Numbered from the stretch's first letter, positions 9,451 through 18,794 are shown. The stretch: DNA of 64,000 nucleotides from Bradyrhizobium symbiodeficiens (GCF_002266465.3 NZ_CP029427.2:310001-374000); one strand, 5' to 3'. Notes: generated from the letters alone by a model not told the origin. Made by a program: numbers and translations.

Positions 9451-9495
9451 TATCAGATTTATCAAATCTATCATTATCATCAAATTTATCAAAAT
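9451..9495. repeat. five in-register 9-bp direct repeats (TATCAnATT type)
   Basis: Five consecutive 9-mers lie head to tail: TATCAGATT, TATCAAATC, TATCATTAT, CATCAAATT, TATCAAAAT. The array is strikingly AT-rich in a GC-rich surrounding and ends directly at AGGAGGAG (9496-9503). It stands 97 bases before the ATG of a gene for a BldC-like MerR-type HTH protein, a class known in Streptomyces to bind direct repeats head to tail. A role as operator is inferred. Confidence 0.75.
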
Positions 9496-9591
9496 AGGAG
9501 GAGCCTCCCCTTGTCAACGGGGGCGGGAGCACGACATTGTGAGGTCGGGGACGGGCACGGCCGCCGAACGGCCGGGGCAAAGTTGGGCTCT

Positions 9592-10740
9592 ATGGACAAG
9601 GACATTCTGACCACGGCGGAGGCTGCCAAGATTTTGGGAGTCTCGGTCCGCACGGCACAGCTTCTGATCGAAGGCGGCTCGATCACCTCCTGGAAAACTC
9701 CAGGGGGCCATCGACGGGTCTACCGCCGCGACGTTCTCGCGCAGATCACCGGGCCCGCTCAGACGGCAATAGCTGCTTCCGCGCGGGTGATCGTCATTGC
9801 GCGCCCGGAACGCATGGCCGATTACGAAGCGGCTGTCGGGAAGGTCAAATATTGCGTCGTCGAGCGCTACACCGACGTTTATGCGGCGCTGCTCGCGATC
9901 GGCTCCCGGCTGCCGGCGGCGGTCGTCATCGAAGCCGAACCATCGGACGCCGCCAGGTTGGCCGTGCTGGAGAGCTTGCGCTCCGATCCGGCGCTTGGAG
10001 GCACACAGATCCTGGTTGTCGGCCGTTCGGCGGCAGACGTCGGGATGACGCGGTTCATCGATGGATTACCCGCGCTACCCGAGGCAGTCGAGACCGCGAT
10101 CCGGGGTGCCGTCGAGCCTCCCGCTCCGTTCGAGACGCCGCCGTCTTTTCCGTTTCCGGCCAACGAGGGCCAGCGGCTTGTTGCGCTCGAGCGCTCCGGC
10201 CTCGTCGACACGCCGCCGGAGGATGCCTTCGATCGTCTGACGTGGTTGGCAGCGCGCAGCCTCGATGCTCCCGTCGCACTGTTGACGCTGCTCACCCCGA
10301 CCCGGCAATGGTTCAAGTCGCGCTACGGGCTCGATATGGCCGATACGCCGCGCGGCTGGGCGTTCTGCAATTACACAATTCTACAGAAGGATATCATGGT
10401 CGCGGAGAACCTCGCGACCGACGAGCGCTTCGTGGAGAATCCGGCCGTGTCGGGAGAACTGGGGTTTCGGTTCTACGCCGGCTGTCCGGTGGTCGATCCC
10501 GACGGCTTCACGCTCGGTTCGCTCTGCGTGATCGACACAAGGCCCCGCACGCTCGACGATACCCAGAAGCAGATCCTCGCCAGTCTCGCTGCGCTCGCTT
10601 CGGACGAGATCAAGCTGCGCGTCACCGACCGCCAATTGCGCCGGGCGGTCGAGCACGGGACTTCAAGGGGAAGTGCGGCCGCGGCGCCAGCCCGGTCCGA
10701 CAACAAGCGCGACGCCGAGCATCGGCAGGGCAGCGCGTGA
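9592..10740 (+). CDS. BldC-like HTH regulator with receiver-like and GAF domains
   Basis: 382 residues from the ATG. Residues about 4-50 are a MerR/excisionase-type HTH (TTAEAAKILGVSVRTAQLL, then TPGGHRRVYRRD), closely resembling BldC. Residues about 60-180 look like a degenerate receiver (ARVIVIARPE, AAVVIEAEPSDAARLAVL, QILVVGRSA) without a clear phospho-acceptor. Residues about 200-360 are a GAF domain (ALERSGLVDTPPEDAFDRLT, GFRFYAGCPVVDPDGFTLGSL). A TTG at 9511 in frame has a much better Shine-Dalgarno (AGGAGGAG, seven bases before) and would add 27 residues of unlikely sequence, so the start is not settled. Probably a sensory transcription factor; ligand unknown. Confidence 0.8.
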   Translation: MDKDILTTAEAAKILGVSVRTAQLLIEGGSITSWKTPGGHRRVYRRDVLAQITGPAQTAIAASARVIVIARPERMADYEAAVGKVKYCVVERYTDVYAALLAIGSRLPAAVVIEAEPSDAARLAVLESLRSDPALGGTQILVVGRSAADVGMTRFIDGLPALPEAVETAIRGAVEPPAPFETPPSFPFPANEGQRLVALERSGLVDTPPEDAFDRLTWLAARSLDAPVALLTLLTPTRQWFKSRYGLDMADTPRGWAFCNYTILQKDIMVAENLATDERFVENPAVSGELGFRFYAGCPVVDPDGFTLGSLCVIDTRPRTLDDTQKQILASLAALASDEIKLRVTDRQLRRAVEHGTSRGSAAAAPARSDNKRDAEHRQGSA

Positions 10741-10757
10741 CACGAGGTGAGTGTCAC
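10737..10757. terminator. stem-loop between convergent genes
   Basis: GTGACAC (10737-10743) and GTGTCAC (10751-10757) form a perfect 7-bp stem that includes the TGA stop of the HTH/GAF gene. It lies 10 bases from the sdhB stop on the other strand. No T-run follows, so intrinsic termination is uncertain. Confidence 0.45.
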
Positions 10758-10767
10758 GCAGCGCTGA

Positions 10768-11550
10768 TCAGATCTGGCGTTCGACCATCTTGAGCTTGAG
10801 CTCGGCGATGGCCTCGGCCGGGTTCAGTCCCTTCGGGCAGGCCTTGGCGCAGTTCATGATGGTGTGGCAGCGGTAGAGGCGGAACGGATCCTCGAGATCG
10901 TCGAGACGCTCGCCGGTCGCCTCGTCGCGCGAATCGGACACCCAGCGGTTGGCCTGGAGCAGCGCGGCGGGACCGAGATAACGTTCGCTGTTCCACCAAT
11001 AGCTCGGGCACGAGGTCGAGCAGCAGGCGCACAGGATGCACTCGTAGAGGCCGTCGAGCTTCTCGCGATCCTCGTGGGTCTGACGCCATTCCTTCTGCGG
11101 CGTCGGCGAGGTCGTCTTCAGCCACGGCTCGACCGAGGCATATTGCGCGTAGAAATTGGTGAGGTCGGGGACGAGGTCCTTCACGACCGGCTGGTGCGGC
11201 AGCGGATTGATCTTCACCGCGCCGTCCTTCACGTCGTGCATCGAGCGGGTGCAGGCCAGCGTGTTCTGGCCGTCGATGTTCATGGCGCAGGAGCCGCAGA
11301 CGCCTTCGCGGCAGGAGCGGCGGAAGGTCAGCGACGGGTCGATGTGGTTCTTGATCCAGATCAGGCCGTCCAGCACCATCGGACCGCAATCATTGGTGTC
11401 GACGTAATAGGTGTCGACGCTCGGATTCTTGCCGTCGTCCGGGTTCCAGCGATAGACGCGAAACTCGCGGGTCTCGGTCGCGCCCGCGGGCTTCGGCCAG
11501 GTCTTGCCGCCGGTGATCTTGGAGTTCTTCGGAAGTGCGAATTCAACCAT
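10768..11550 (-). CDS. sdhB: succinate dehydrogenase iron-sulfur subunit
   Basis: 260 residues. SdhB carries electrons from the flavin in SdhA to ubiquinone through three clusters, and all ligand motifs are present: [21 protein letters not shown] for [2Fe-2S], [12 protein letters not shown] for [4Fe-4S], and [17 protein letters not shown] for [3Fe-4S] and the end of the 4Fe site. It is the last gene of sdhCDAB, 42 bases after sdhA, and acts on the cytoplasmic face of the inner membrane in complex II. Length and motifs are normal for the family. Confidence 0.97.
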   Translation of the reverse strand: MVEFALPKNSKITGGKTWPKPAGATETREFRVYRWNPDDGKNPSVDTYYVDTNDCGPMVLDGLIWIKNHIDPSLTFRRSCREGVCGSCAMNIDGQNTLACTRSMHDVKDGAVKINPLPHQPVVKDLVPDLTNFYAQYASVEPWLKTTSPTPQKEWRQTHEDREKLDGLYECILCACCSTSCPSYWWNSERYLGPAALLQANRWVSDSRDEATGERLDDLEDPFRLYRCHTIMNCAKACPKGLNPAEAIAELKLKMVERQI

Positions 11551-11592
11551 CTCGATAAGGCCTTCGCTGTTCGATCAGTACACGCGCGTCGC

Positions 11593-13428
11593 TTAGTAAA
11601 CGCGCGCCTTGGGCGGGATGTACTGCACGTCGTTGGTCATGGTGTAGTCGTGAACCGGGCGATACTCGATCTTGACCTTGCCGGAATCCTCCAGCCAGGC
11701 CAGCGTGTGCTTCATCCAGTTCTTGTCGTCGCGGTCGGAGAAGTCCTCGCGCGCATGCGCGCCGCGGCTCTCGGTGCGGTTGGCGGCCGAGTTCATCGTC
11801 ACCACCGCCTGCGAGATCAGATTGTCGAATTCCAGCGTTTCGACGAGGTCGGAATTCCACACCAGCGAGCGGTCGGACACGGCGATGTCGGTGATGCCGC
11901 TGTGGACCTTCGCGATCAGGTTCTGGCCTTCGCTCAGAACTTCGCCGGTGCGGAACACCGCGCAATTTGTCTGCATCACGTTCTGCATGCCTTCGCGCAG
12001 CTTCGCGGTCGGCGTGCCGCCGGAGGCGTAGCGGTAATGGTCGAGGCGACCCAGCGCGAGATCCGACGAGTTCGCCGGCAGCTCGGGCTGCTTGGCGTTC
12101 GGCGTCAGCTTCTCGGCGAGACGGAGCGCCGCGGCGCGGCCGAACACGACGAGATCGATCAGCGAGTTGGAGCCGAGGCGGTTGGCGCCGTGCACCGAGA
12201 CGCAGGCGGCTTCGCCGATCGCCATCAGGCCGGGGATGATGGCGTTGTCGTCACCGTCCTTCTTGGTCAGCACTTCGCCATGATAATTGGTCGGGATACC
12301 GCCCATGTTGTAGTGCACGGTCGGCACGATCGGGATCGGCTCGCGCGTCACATCGACATTGGCGAAGATCTTTGCGGATTCGGAGATGCCCGGTAGCCGC
12401 TCGGCCAGCACCGCGGGATCGAGATGATCCAGATGCAGGAAGATGTGATCCTTCTTCTTGCCGACGCCGCGTCCCTCGCGGATCTCGATGGTCATCGCGC
12501 GCGAGACGACGTCACGCGAAGCGAGGTCCTTGGCCGACGGCGCATAGCGCTCCATGAAGCGCTCGCCCTCGGAGTTGACGAGATAGCCGCCTTCGCCGCG
12601 CGCGCCCTCGGTGACGAGACAGCCCGAGCCGTAGATGCCGGTCGGGTGGAACTGCACGAACTCCATGTCCTGCATCGGCAGGCCGGCGCGCAGCACCATG
12701 CCGCCGCCGTCGCCGGTGCAGGTATGGGCCGAGGTGCAGGAGGCGTAGGCGCGGCCGTAGCCGCCCGTCGCCAGGATCACGGTCTGGGCGCGGAAGCGGT
12801 GCAGCGTGCCGTCGTCGAGCTTGAGCGCGATGACGCCGCGGCAAGTGCCCTGGTCGTCCATGATCAGGTCGATGGCGAAGAACTCGATGAAGAATTCGGC
12901 GGCGTGGCGCAGCGACTGGCCGTACATCGTGTGCAGCATGGCGTGACCGGTGCGGTCGGCGGCGGCGCAGGTGCGCTGCGCCTGGCCCTTGCCGAAGTCC
13001 ATGGTCATGCCGCCGAACGGTCGCTGGTAGATCTTGCCGTCCTCGGTGCGCGAAAACGGAACGCCCCAATGCTCGAGCTCGTAGACCGCGTCGGGCGCGT
13101 TGCGCACCATGTATTCGATCGCGTCCTGGTCGCCGAGCCAGTCCGACCCCTTCACGGTGTCGTACATATGCCAGCGCCAGTCGTCCTTGTGCATGTTGCC
13201 GAGCGAGGCGGAGATGCCGCCCTGCGCAGCGACCGTGTGCGAGCGGGTCGGAAACACCTTGGTGATGCAGGCTGTCTTCAGGCCCGCTTCGCTGCAGCCG
13301 ACCACGGCGCGCAGTCCCGCGCCGCCGGCACCGACCACGACGACGTCATAGGTGTGGTCTTCGATCGGATAGGCTTTTCCGTTCGTGGCGGGAGCGCCGT
13401 TGCCCTTGCCATTGGTCTCGGTGGCCAT
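11593..13428 (-). CDS. sdhA: succinate dehydrogenase flavoprotein subunit
   Basis: 611 residues. It oxidises succinate to fumarate in the TCA cycle. The N-terminal [13 protein letters not shown] motif binds [15 protein letters not shown] contains the histidine that carries the covalent flavin, and [21 protein letters not shown] and the later [18 protein letters not shown] are signature blocks. The C-terminal helical domain ends in the usual [12 protein letters not shown] segment. The start ATG has GGAG ten bases upstream. It follows sdhD by three bases, consistent with co-transcription. Confidence 0.97.
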   Translation of the reverse strand: MATETNGKGNGAPATNGKAYPIEDHTYDVVVVGAGGAGLRAVVGCSEAGLKTACITKVFPTRSHTVAAQGGISASLGNMHKDDWRWHMYDTVKGSDWLGDQDAIEYMVRNAPDAVYELEHWGVPFSRTEDGKIYQRPFGGMTMDFGKGQAQRTCAAADRTGHAMLHTMYGQSLRHAAEFFIEFFAIDLIMDDQGTCRGVIALKLDDGTLHRFRAQTVILATGGYGRAYASCTSAHTCTGDGGGMVLRAGLPMQDMEFVQFHPTGIYGSGCLVTEGARGEGGYLVNSEGERFMERYAPSAKDLASRDVVSRAMTIEIREGRGVGKKKDHIFLHLDHLDPAVLAERLPGISESAKIFANVDVTREPIPIVPTVHYNMGGIPTNYHGEVLTKKDGDDNAIIPGLMAIGEAACVSVHGANRLGSNSLIDLVVFGRAAALRLAEKLTPNAKQPELPANSSDLALGRLDHYRYASGGTPTAKLREGMQNVMQTNCAVFRTGEVLSEGQNLIAKVHSGITDIAVSDRSLVWNSDLVETLEFDNLISQAVVTMNSAANRTESRGAHAREDFSDRDDKNWMKHTLAWLEDSGKVKIEYRPVHDYTMTNDVQYIPPKARVY

Positions 13429-13431
13429 GGG

Positions 13432-13836
13432 TTACACTCCGGAGGAAAGTTTCAGGATCGCGTAGGTCGAGGCGAGCGCCACGGCGACCGAGAAGAAATT
13501 GTTGAGCATGACCGAGACGAGCTTCAGCTTCTCGTTATGGACGTAGTCCTCGATCACCACTTGCATGCCGATCTTCATGTGCCAGGCGCTGGCGAAGATG
13601 AAGAGGAGCAGGATCACCGCGACGGGAATGGAGCTCAGCGTCTGCGCAACGTAGACCTGGTTGCGGCCGAGCAGCATCACGATGATCACCAGCGCCGGGA
13701 TCATCAGCAGCGTCATGGCGACGCCGGTGATGCGCTGGCGCCAGAAATCGGACGTGCCGGAATGCGCGGCGCCGAGATTGCGGACGCGGCCGAGCGGGGT
13801 GCGCAGGCTGCGTTTCGGCGTATCGGATGCGCTCAT
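13432..13836 (-). CDS. sdhD: succinate dehydrogenase membrane anchor subunit D
   Basis: 134 residues with three predicted membrane helices (ITGVAMTLLMIPALVIIVMLL, SIPVAVILLLFIFASAWHM, and the C-terminal FFSVAVALASTYAILKL). The helix-2 histidine in SAWHMKIGMQVVIEDYVH is the family's haem-b/quinone-region motif. Its ATG overlaps the sdhC stop (ATGA), indicating translational coupling. The sequence is too divergent for motif-only assignment, but position between sdhC and sdhA settles it. Confidence 0.95.
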   Translation of the reverse strand: MSASDTPKRSLRTPLGRVRNLGAAHSGTSDFWRQRITGVAMTLLMIPALVIIVMLLGRNQVYVAQTLSSIPVAVILLLFIFASAWHMKIGMQVVIEDYVHNEKLKLVSVMLNNFFSVAVALASTYAILKLSSGV

Positions 13837-14231
13837 CGGCCACCTCCGTTCGCATAGGCGACGATCCAGATCAGCACCGTCAGCGCGATGCCGCCGATCA
13901 GGGCGCCCCAGGTCAGCGCTTCCCGCTCATTGGCCTTGAAGCCGTAGCCGAGGTCCCAGATGAAATGCCGGATGCCGCTGAGCATATGGTGCATCAGCGC
14001 CCAGGTGTAGCCGAACACGATCAGCCGCCCGATGATGCTGCCGGCAAAGGCCTGGACGTGCGCGTAGGCGGTAGGTCCGGAAGCCGCCGCAACCAGCCAC
14101 CAGACCAGCAGCAGGGTTCCGAAATAGAGGGCAATACCGGTGGCGCGATGGATGATGGACAGGGCCATCGTCAGCGTCCAGCGGTACACTTGCATGTGCG
14201 GCGAAAGTGGTCGTTCGATCCGTGCGGTCAT
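13833..14231 (-). CDS. sdhC: succinate dehydrogenase cytochrome b556 subunit
   Basis: 132 residues, three membrane helices. The N-terminal RPLSPHMQVYRWTLTMALSI and the central GYTWALMHHMLSGIRHFIWD motif are typical of SdhC; the HHMLSGIRHF segment contains the haem b556 ligand. It anchors SdhAB and forms the ubiquinone site with SdhD. First gene of the operon, so its promoter should lie in the AT-richer segment upstream of 14232. Confidence 0.96.
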   Translation of the reverse strand: MTARIERPLSPHMQVYRWTLTMALSIIHRATGIALYFGTLLLVWWLVAAASGPTAYAHVQAFAGSIIGRLIVFGYTWALMHHMLSGIRHFIWDLGYGFKANEREALTWGALIGGIALTVLIWIVAYANGGGR

Positions 14232-14749
14232 GGGCTTTGATATTTTTATGGCGGCCCGGCAGGGGGCGCGCGGGGATCGGAAAGGTCGGCTCTATTTACG
14301 GAGTCGATTTGGCCTGCGCAATCTCCAAATTGCCATAAATCGAACGGTGGTTCAGCTCTAGAGCCTTGATGAAACAAGGCCAATCAGGGGCTTGGTATAC
14401 CAGAGCGTCGGTCCGCCAACTAAATATCGAATATTGATTCATTATTTTAGGAGCGTGGGAGACGCATTGAAATCACTATTGGAACGCCTCTAACCCGCCG
14501 TTCGGCGCTTGGCGCTCGCTCCGGTTGGTCCATGCGGTCCAATCGGCCCTCTCCAAGGCAGAGCGCGACCCGGTCCCCGCACGCCGGCTCTGTTCGCTGC
14601 GGCCGCGGATATGCGCGGCCCGCATTCCACCCCAGCCGGAACGCTCCGAGCGTCGACCGGACCAATCAGATCGCCTAAAGCTGCGAACGCAGCTGTCTTC
14701 GAACCGGCATCTCGGAGAAGTTGCGACCGGGCGCCGGGGCAGGTCAGGG
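14232..14749. other. divergent intergenic region, sdhC / TSUP permease
   Basis: About 520 bases with no convincing gene. The sdhC-proximal half is AT-richer and should hold the sdh promoter. It includes an interrupted dyad GAAT-ATTG-ATTC at 14429-14440 in a TA-rich stretch and the palindrome GCTCTAGAGC near 14355. The other half is GC-rich and contains a perfect AGCTGCG-AA-CGCAGCT hairpin (14679-14694). No functional assignment is possible for these elements. Confidence 0.5.
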
Positions 14750-15610
14750 GTGATTGCAGGACTTGATATCAAGGACATCGTCGAGCTCGCGCTGTTGCTG
14801 ATCGCAACCGGCGCGCTTTCGGGATTCCTGGCCGGCGTGTTCGGCATCGGCGGCGGCGCGATTCTCGTGCCGGTGTTCTACGAATGCTTCCGCATCGCCG
14901 GCGTGCCGCTGGAGGTGCGCATGCCGCTTTGCATCGGCACCTCGCTCGCGGTGATCATCCCGACCTCGATCCGTTCGTTCCAGGCGCATTACAAGCGCGG
15001 CGCCGTCGACTTGGCGATCCTGCGGGTGTGGTGGCTGCCGATCGTGATCGGTGTCGTCGCCGGCAGCGTGGTCGCGCGCTATGCGCCGGAGCGGCTGTTC
15101 AAGATCGTGTTCGTCTGCGTCGCCTATTCGGCGGCAGCGCGACTCGTCTTCGCGCGCGAAGGCTGGAAGTTCGGTGACGACCTGCCGAAGGGCCCGCTGA
15201 TGCGCGCCTACGGCTTCTGTGTCGGCATCCTCTCGACCCTGATGGGCATCGGCGGCGGCCTGTTCTCGAATCTGCTGATGACGTTCTACGGCCGTCCGAT
15301 CCATCAGGCGGTCGCGACCTCGTCGGCGCTGGCGGTCTTGATCTCGATCCCCGGCGCGCTCGGCTACATCTATGCCGGCTGGCCGGCGGCGGCGAACTAT
15401 CCGGCCGTCGCAGCGCTGCAAGTGCCGTTCGCGCTCGGCTACGTCTCGCTGATCGGCGCCGTGCTGGTGATGCCGATGAGCCTCGTCACCGCGCCGCTGG
15501 GCGTGCGGGCCGCGCATGCGATGTCGAAGCGGACGCTGGAGGTGGCGTTCGGCTGCTATCTATTTGTCGTTGGCAGCCGATTCGTGCTGAGCTTGGTCGG
15601 CGGACACTAA
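14750..15610 (+). CDS. TSUP (TauE/SafE, DUF81) family permease
   Basis: 286 residues from a GTG start with a purine-rich AGGTCAGGG just upstream; the frame continues 5' but the extension is not protein-like. Roughly eight hydrophobic helices are visible. The duplicated GxxGIGGG motif of the family occurs twice (AGVFGIGGGAILVP near residue 27, and LMGIGGGLFSNL in the second half). TSUP permeases export or import small sulfur or organic anions such as sulfite or sulfoacetate. Substrate unknown. The stop overlaps the convergent gene by four bases. Confidence 0.88.
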   Translation: MIAGLDIKDIVELALLLIATGALSGFLAGVFGIGGGAILVPVFYECFRIAGVPLEVRMPLCIGTSLAVIIPTSIRSFQAHYKRGAVDLAILRVWWLPIVIGVVAGSVVARYAPERLFKIVFVCVAYSAAARLVFAREGWKFGDDLPKGPLMRAYGFCVGILSTLMGIGGGLFSNLLMTFYGRPIHQAVATSSALAVLISIPGALGYIYAGWPAAANYPAVAALQVPFALGYVSLIGAVLVMPMSLVTAPLGVRAAHAMSKRTLEVAFGCYLFVVGSRFVLSLVGGH

Positions 15611-16116
15611 TTGACCACCCCGTCCTTCAATCTCACTTCGCTGTGGCCCCACATTTGAAGATTGCCTTGCGCTTCCAGAAGATCGGCATCGACCAACGCC
15701 TGAATGCGGGCTGCAAAGACCTCAAAATCGACAGGAGCCGCTAGCGCTTCTTCTTTTTCGACCCTCTCAACCGCGCGATACAGGACCATTGCCACCTTCT
15801 GCCATCGTGGCTCCATGACAGAGAAAATGACGCGATCCAAATCGGTCTCCAGCACAGAGGACGGAAGTGAAGCGTCTTCCCACCGAAGTGTGCTGTGGAT
15901 GGTGGCAGGCGGTCCCGGCGGTTCAAGGTCGGGAAATCGCTTGTAGATCAGTCGCAGAAGCTCGAATTGCAAATGGAAAACTGCCGTTACGAGCGGTTCT
16001 GCAAATAGCCTTCTGCCGTCATCGCCAACCTCGACGATCGCGGCCTCCGCTCGCCGGAATGCGGCGGCTGCATCGAGCAGATGCTTGTGTATCTTCTTGG
16101 CTTGCTCTCGGTTCAT
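15607..16116 (-). CDS. hypothetical protein with DUF3658-like C-terminus
   Basis: 169 residues, soluble, no signal peptide. The N-terminal half is helical (MNREQAKKIHKHLLDAAAAF). The C-terminus (FAARIQALVDADLLEAQGNL, then HSEVRL) resembles the ending of DUF3658 proteins, where a phrase of the type ALVeaGrLeaqGDls..rhSEVR recurs. GC content appears lower than in neighbours, which may indicate acquisition. It is convergent with the TSUP gene with a four-base overlap. Function unknown. Confidence 0.72.
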   Translation of the reverse strand: MNREQAKKIHKHLLDAAAAFRRAEAAIVEVGDDGRRLFAEPLVTAVFHLQFELLRLIYKRFPDLEPPGPPATIHSTLRWEDASLPSSVLETDLDRVIFSVMEPRWQKVAMVLYRAVERVEKEEALAAPVDFEVFAARIQALVDADLLEAQGNLQMWGHSEVRLKDGVVN

Positions 16117-16143
16117 GTCCCCCCATCCCCGGAGCGATCGCCC

Positions 16144-17673
16144 CTATTTTTTCGCGTAAATGTCCTTGTACGTATCGCGCAGCACGTTCTTCTGCACCTT
16201 GCCCATCGTGTTGCGCGGCAGCTCGTCGACGACGAAGACGCGCTTGGGCATCTTGAACTTCGCGATCCGTCCGTCGAGCGCGTGCAGCACGGCGGCTTCA
16301 GTGACATCGGCGCCCTTGTTGCAGACCAGCACCGCCGTAACGCCTTCGCCGAAATCGGCATGCGGCACGCCGATCACCGCGGATTCCACCACGCCGGGCA
16401 TGGCGTCGATCTCGCTCTCGATCTCCTTGGGGTAGACGTTGAAGCCGCCCGAGATGACCAGATCCTTGCCGCGGCCGAGAATGTGGACGTAGCCCTTGCC
16501 GTCGATCTTGCCGAGGTCGCCGGTGATGAAGAAGCCGTCGTCGCGGAATTCGGACTTGGTCTTCTCCGGCATGCGCCAATAGCCCTTGAAGACGTTCGGG
16601 CCCTTGACCTCGATCATGCCGATCTCCTCGCGCGGCAGCTCCTTGCCGGTCTCGGGCTCGGTCACGCGCACGGAGACGCCGGGCAAGGGAAAGCCGACTG
16701 CGCCGGGCACGCGCTCGCCGTCATAGGGATTCGACGTGTTCATGTTGGTCTCGGTCATGCCGTAGCGCTCGAGCACGGCGTGGCCCGTCCGCGCCGACCA
16801 TTCGCGATGGGTCTCCGCCAGCAGCGGCGCCGAACCCGAGATGAACAGCCGCATGTGCTTCGTGGTGTCGCGCGATAGCGCGGAATTCTGCAGAAGCCGC
16901 GTGTAGAAGGTCGGCACGCCCATCAACACCGTGGCCCGCGCCATCAGCTTGATGATCAAATCCGGGTCGAGCTTCGGCAGGAAGATCATCGAGGCACGTG
17001 CGAACAGCGTCACGTTGGTGGCCACGAACAGGCCGTGCGTATGGTAGATCGGCAGTGCGTGGATCAGCACGTCCTTGTCGGTAAAGCGCCAGTAGCCGAC
17101 GAGCGAGAGCGAGTTCGACGCCAGATTATCATGCGTCAGCATCGCGCCCTTCGAGCGGCCGGTGGTGCCGGACGTATAGAGGATCGCGGCGAGATCGCCG
17201 TTTTCGCGAGGCACCGTCGTGAAGTCGCTACTCGCCTTGTCGGCGGCCTCGGTCAGCGAGCCTTTGCCGTCAGCTCCGAGCGTCTCGATCTTGGCTTTCA
17301 CCTTGGCGGCGATCGGGGCGAGGCCCTCGGCCTTGGAGGGATCGCACACCACCAGCGAGGGCTCGGCGTCGCCGATGAAGTAGTCGAGCTCGTTGAGCGT
17401 ATAGGCGGTGTTGAGCGGCAGATAGACCGCGCCGGCCCTCACAGTGCCGAGATACAGCACGATATTGGCGACGGACTTTTCGACTTGCACCGCGACGCGG
17501 TCGCCCGGCTTCACGCCGCGCGCGACCAGCACATTCGCCATCTGCCCGGCCCGCGCGATCAGATCGCCATAGCTGATATGGCCGCCGTCATGCGTCTCGA
17601 TAGCAAGGCGCGCAGGGTTGTCGAGGCCGTCGAACAGGCGGGAAAACAAATTGGCGTTGGCAGCTGGGTTCAT
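16144..17673 (-). CDS. matB: malonyl-CoA synthetase
   Basis: 509 residues of the acyl-CoA synthetase/adenylate-forming superfamily. Core motifs: LYTSGTTGRSKGAMLTHDNL (P-loop), ERYGMTETNMNTSNPYDGER, FFITGDLGKIDGKGYVHILGR, and the C-terminal PRNTMGKVQKNVLR with the catalytic lysine. The TETNMNTSNPYDG block and overall sequence match rhizobial MatB, which activates malonate to malonyl-CoA, useful for plant-derived malonate. No matA or matC is adjacent; the divergent neighbour is an SDR 86 bases away. Confidence 0.88.
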   Translation of the reverse strand: MNPAANANLFSRLFDGLDNPARLAIETHDGGHISYGDLIARAGQMANVLVARGVKPGDRVAVQVEKSVANIVLYLGTVRAGAVYLPLNTAYTLNELDYFIGDAEPSLVVCDPSKAEGLAPIAAKVKAKIETLGADGKGSLTEAADKASSDFTTVPRENGDLAAILYTSGTTGRSKGAMLTHDNLASNSLSLVGYWRFTDKDVLIHALPIYHTHGLFVATNVTLFARASMIFLPKLDPDLIIKLMARATVLMGVPTFYTRLLQNSALSRDTTKHMRLFISGSAPLLAETHREWSARTGHAVLERYGMTETNMNTSNPYDGERVPGAVGFPLPGVSVRVTEPETGKELPREEIGMIEVKGPNVFKGYWRMPEKTKSEFRDDGFFITGDLGKIDGKGYVHILGRGKDLVISGGFNVYPKEIESEIDAMPGVVESAVIGVPHADFGEGVTAVLVCNKGADVTEAAVLHALDGRIAKFKMPKRVFVVDELPRNTMGKVQKNVLRDTYKDIYAKK

Positions 17674-17758
17674 GCAACATTCCTCACCGGCGAAGGCCGG
17701 TCAAACCGAGGGCTGGATTAGCAAAAACCGCCCCGATGAAGCAACGGAGACAGTTTGC

Positions 17759-18520
17759 ATGTCAAAAAACGGGAAACGCGTGGCCTGGGTCACGGGTGGC
17801 GGCAGCGGGATCGGGGAGGCCGGCGCCGAGGCGCTGGCTGCCGACGGCTGGACGGTGGTGGTGTCGGGCCGGCGGAAGGACGCCCTGGATGCCGTCGTGG
17901 CGAAGATTACCGGGGCCGGCGGGTCGGCGGAGGCCATCGCCCTCGACGTGTCCAATGCCGCCGAAGCCCAAAAGGCGGCCGACCAGATCGTCGCAAAGCA
18001 CGGCCGCATCGACCTCCTGGTCAACAATGCCGGTATCAATGTCCCCAAGCGCAGTTGGAAGGACATGGAACTGGAAGGCTGGGACCAGCTGGTCCAGGTC
18101 AATCTCAACGGCGTGCTCTATTGCATGCGCGCGGTGCTGCCGACGATGCGCAAGCAGCAGGACGGCGCGATCATCAACGTCTCGTCCTGGGCCGGCCGCC
18201 ATGTCTCGAAGATGCCGGGCCCGGCCTACACGACCACCAAACATGCGGTGCTGGCGTTGACCCATTCCTTCAATATGGACGAATGCGTCAACGGCCTGCG
18301 CGCCTGCTGCCTGATGCCGGGCGAGGTGGCGACGCCCATCTTGAAGCTGCGCCCGGTGGTGCCGAGCGAGGAGGAGCAGGCGAAGATGCTGCAATCCGAA
18401 GACCTCGGCCGCACCATCGCGTTCATCGCGAGCATGCCGGCCAGAGTTTGCATCAACGAGGTGCTGATCAGTCCCACGCATAATCGCGGATTCATTCAGA
18501 CGCCGAACAACAGGGACTGA
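17759..18520 (+). CDS. SDR-family oxidoreductase
   Basis: 253 residues from an ATG with GGAGA upstream. The classical SDR layout is present: WVTGGGSGIGEAGAEAL for the dinucleotide, LVNNAGIN, the catalytic Ser in INVSSWAG and the YxxxK motif YTTTKHA. Substrate unknown. It is divergent from matB, so shared regulation or a role in organic-acid metabolism is possible but unproven. Confidence 0.88.
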   Translation: MSKNGKRVAWVTGGGSGIGEAGAEALAADGWTVVVSGRRKDALDAVVAKITGAGGSAEAIALDVSNAAEAQKAADQIVAKHGRIDLLVNNAGINVPKRSWKDMELEGWDQLVQVNLNGVLYCMRAVLPTMRKQQDGAIINVSSWAGRHVSKMPGPAYTTTKHAVLALTHSFNMDECVNGLRACCLMPGEVATPILKLRPVVPSEEEQAKMLQSEDLGRTIAFIASMPARVCINEVLISPTHNRGFIQTPNNRD

Positions 18521-18550
18521 GGCGCGACGACCGCGCGGCAATTTTCCCTC

Positions 18551-18587
18551 GTCGTCCCGGATCTGCGCTGTGCTTGTCCGGGACGAC
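18551..18587. repeat. palindromic intergenic repeat (GTCGTCCCGGA type)
   Basis: A perfect 11-bp inverted repeat: GTCGTCCCGGA (18551-18561) and TCCGGGACGAC (18577-18587) with a 15-base loop. It lies just after the SDR stop and may serve as its 3' hairpin. I recall the type as a dispersed Bradyrhizobium repeat. Confidence 0.8.
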
Positions 18588-18794
18588 AGTGTGGGACGTT
18601 CACGCACCACACGAACTCGCCACTCCATAGTTTCACGCATCACAAAGAATTTTTCTCCGAAACCGCACGGTGAACCCTCCCGTAGTTCGGTGCAACGACG
18701 GCGCTGCTGCTTCACGCCAAAAGGTCGCAGCCGCCGTTGTTGCCCCAACTCAAGACCGGCCATCGCCGGTTACAATTCAATCGGGAGACCTTCC

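Noticed and set aside
9451..9495. Reading the TATCA array as an FNR/FixK site
   Set aside because: FixK/FNR boxes are inverted (TTGAT-N4-ATCAA); these units are direct repeats with no such palindrome.
12424..13857. 477-codon plus-strand ORF over sdhA/sdhD
   Set aside because: Shadow of conserved sdh genes; no recognisable protein features.
14525..14749. 75-codon N-terminal extension of the TSUP permease
   Set aside because: The extension is Arg/Ser-rich and unlike the family; the GTG at 14750 has a better ribosome site and gives the usual length.
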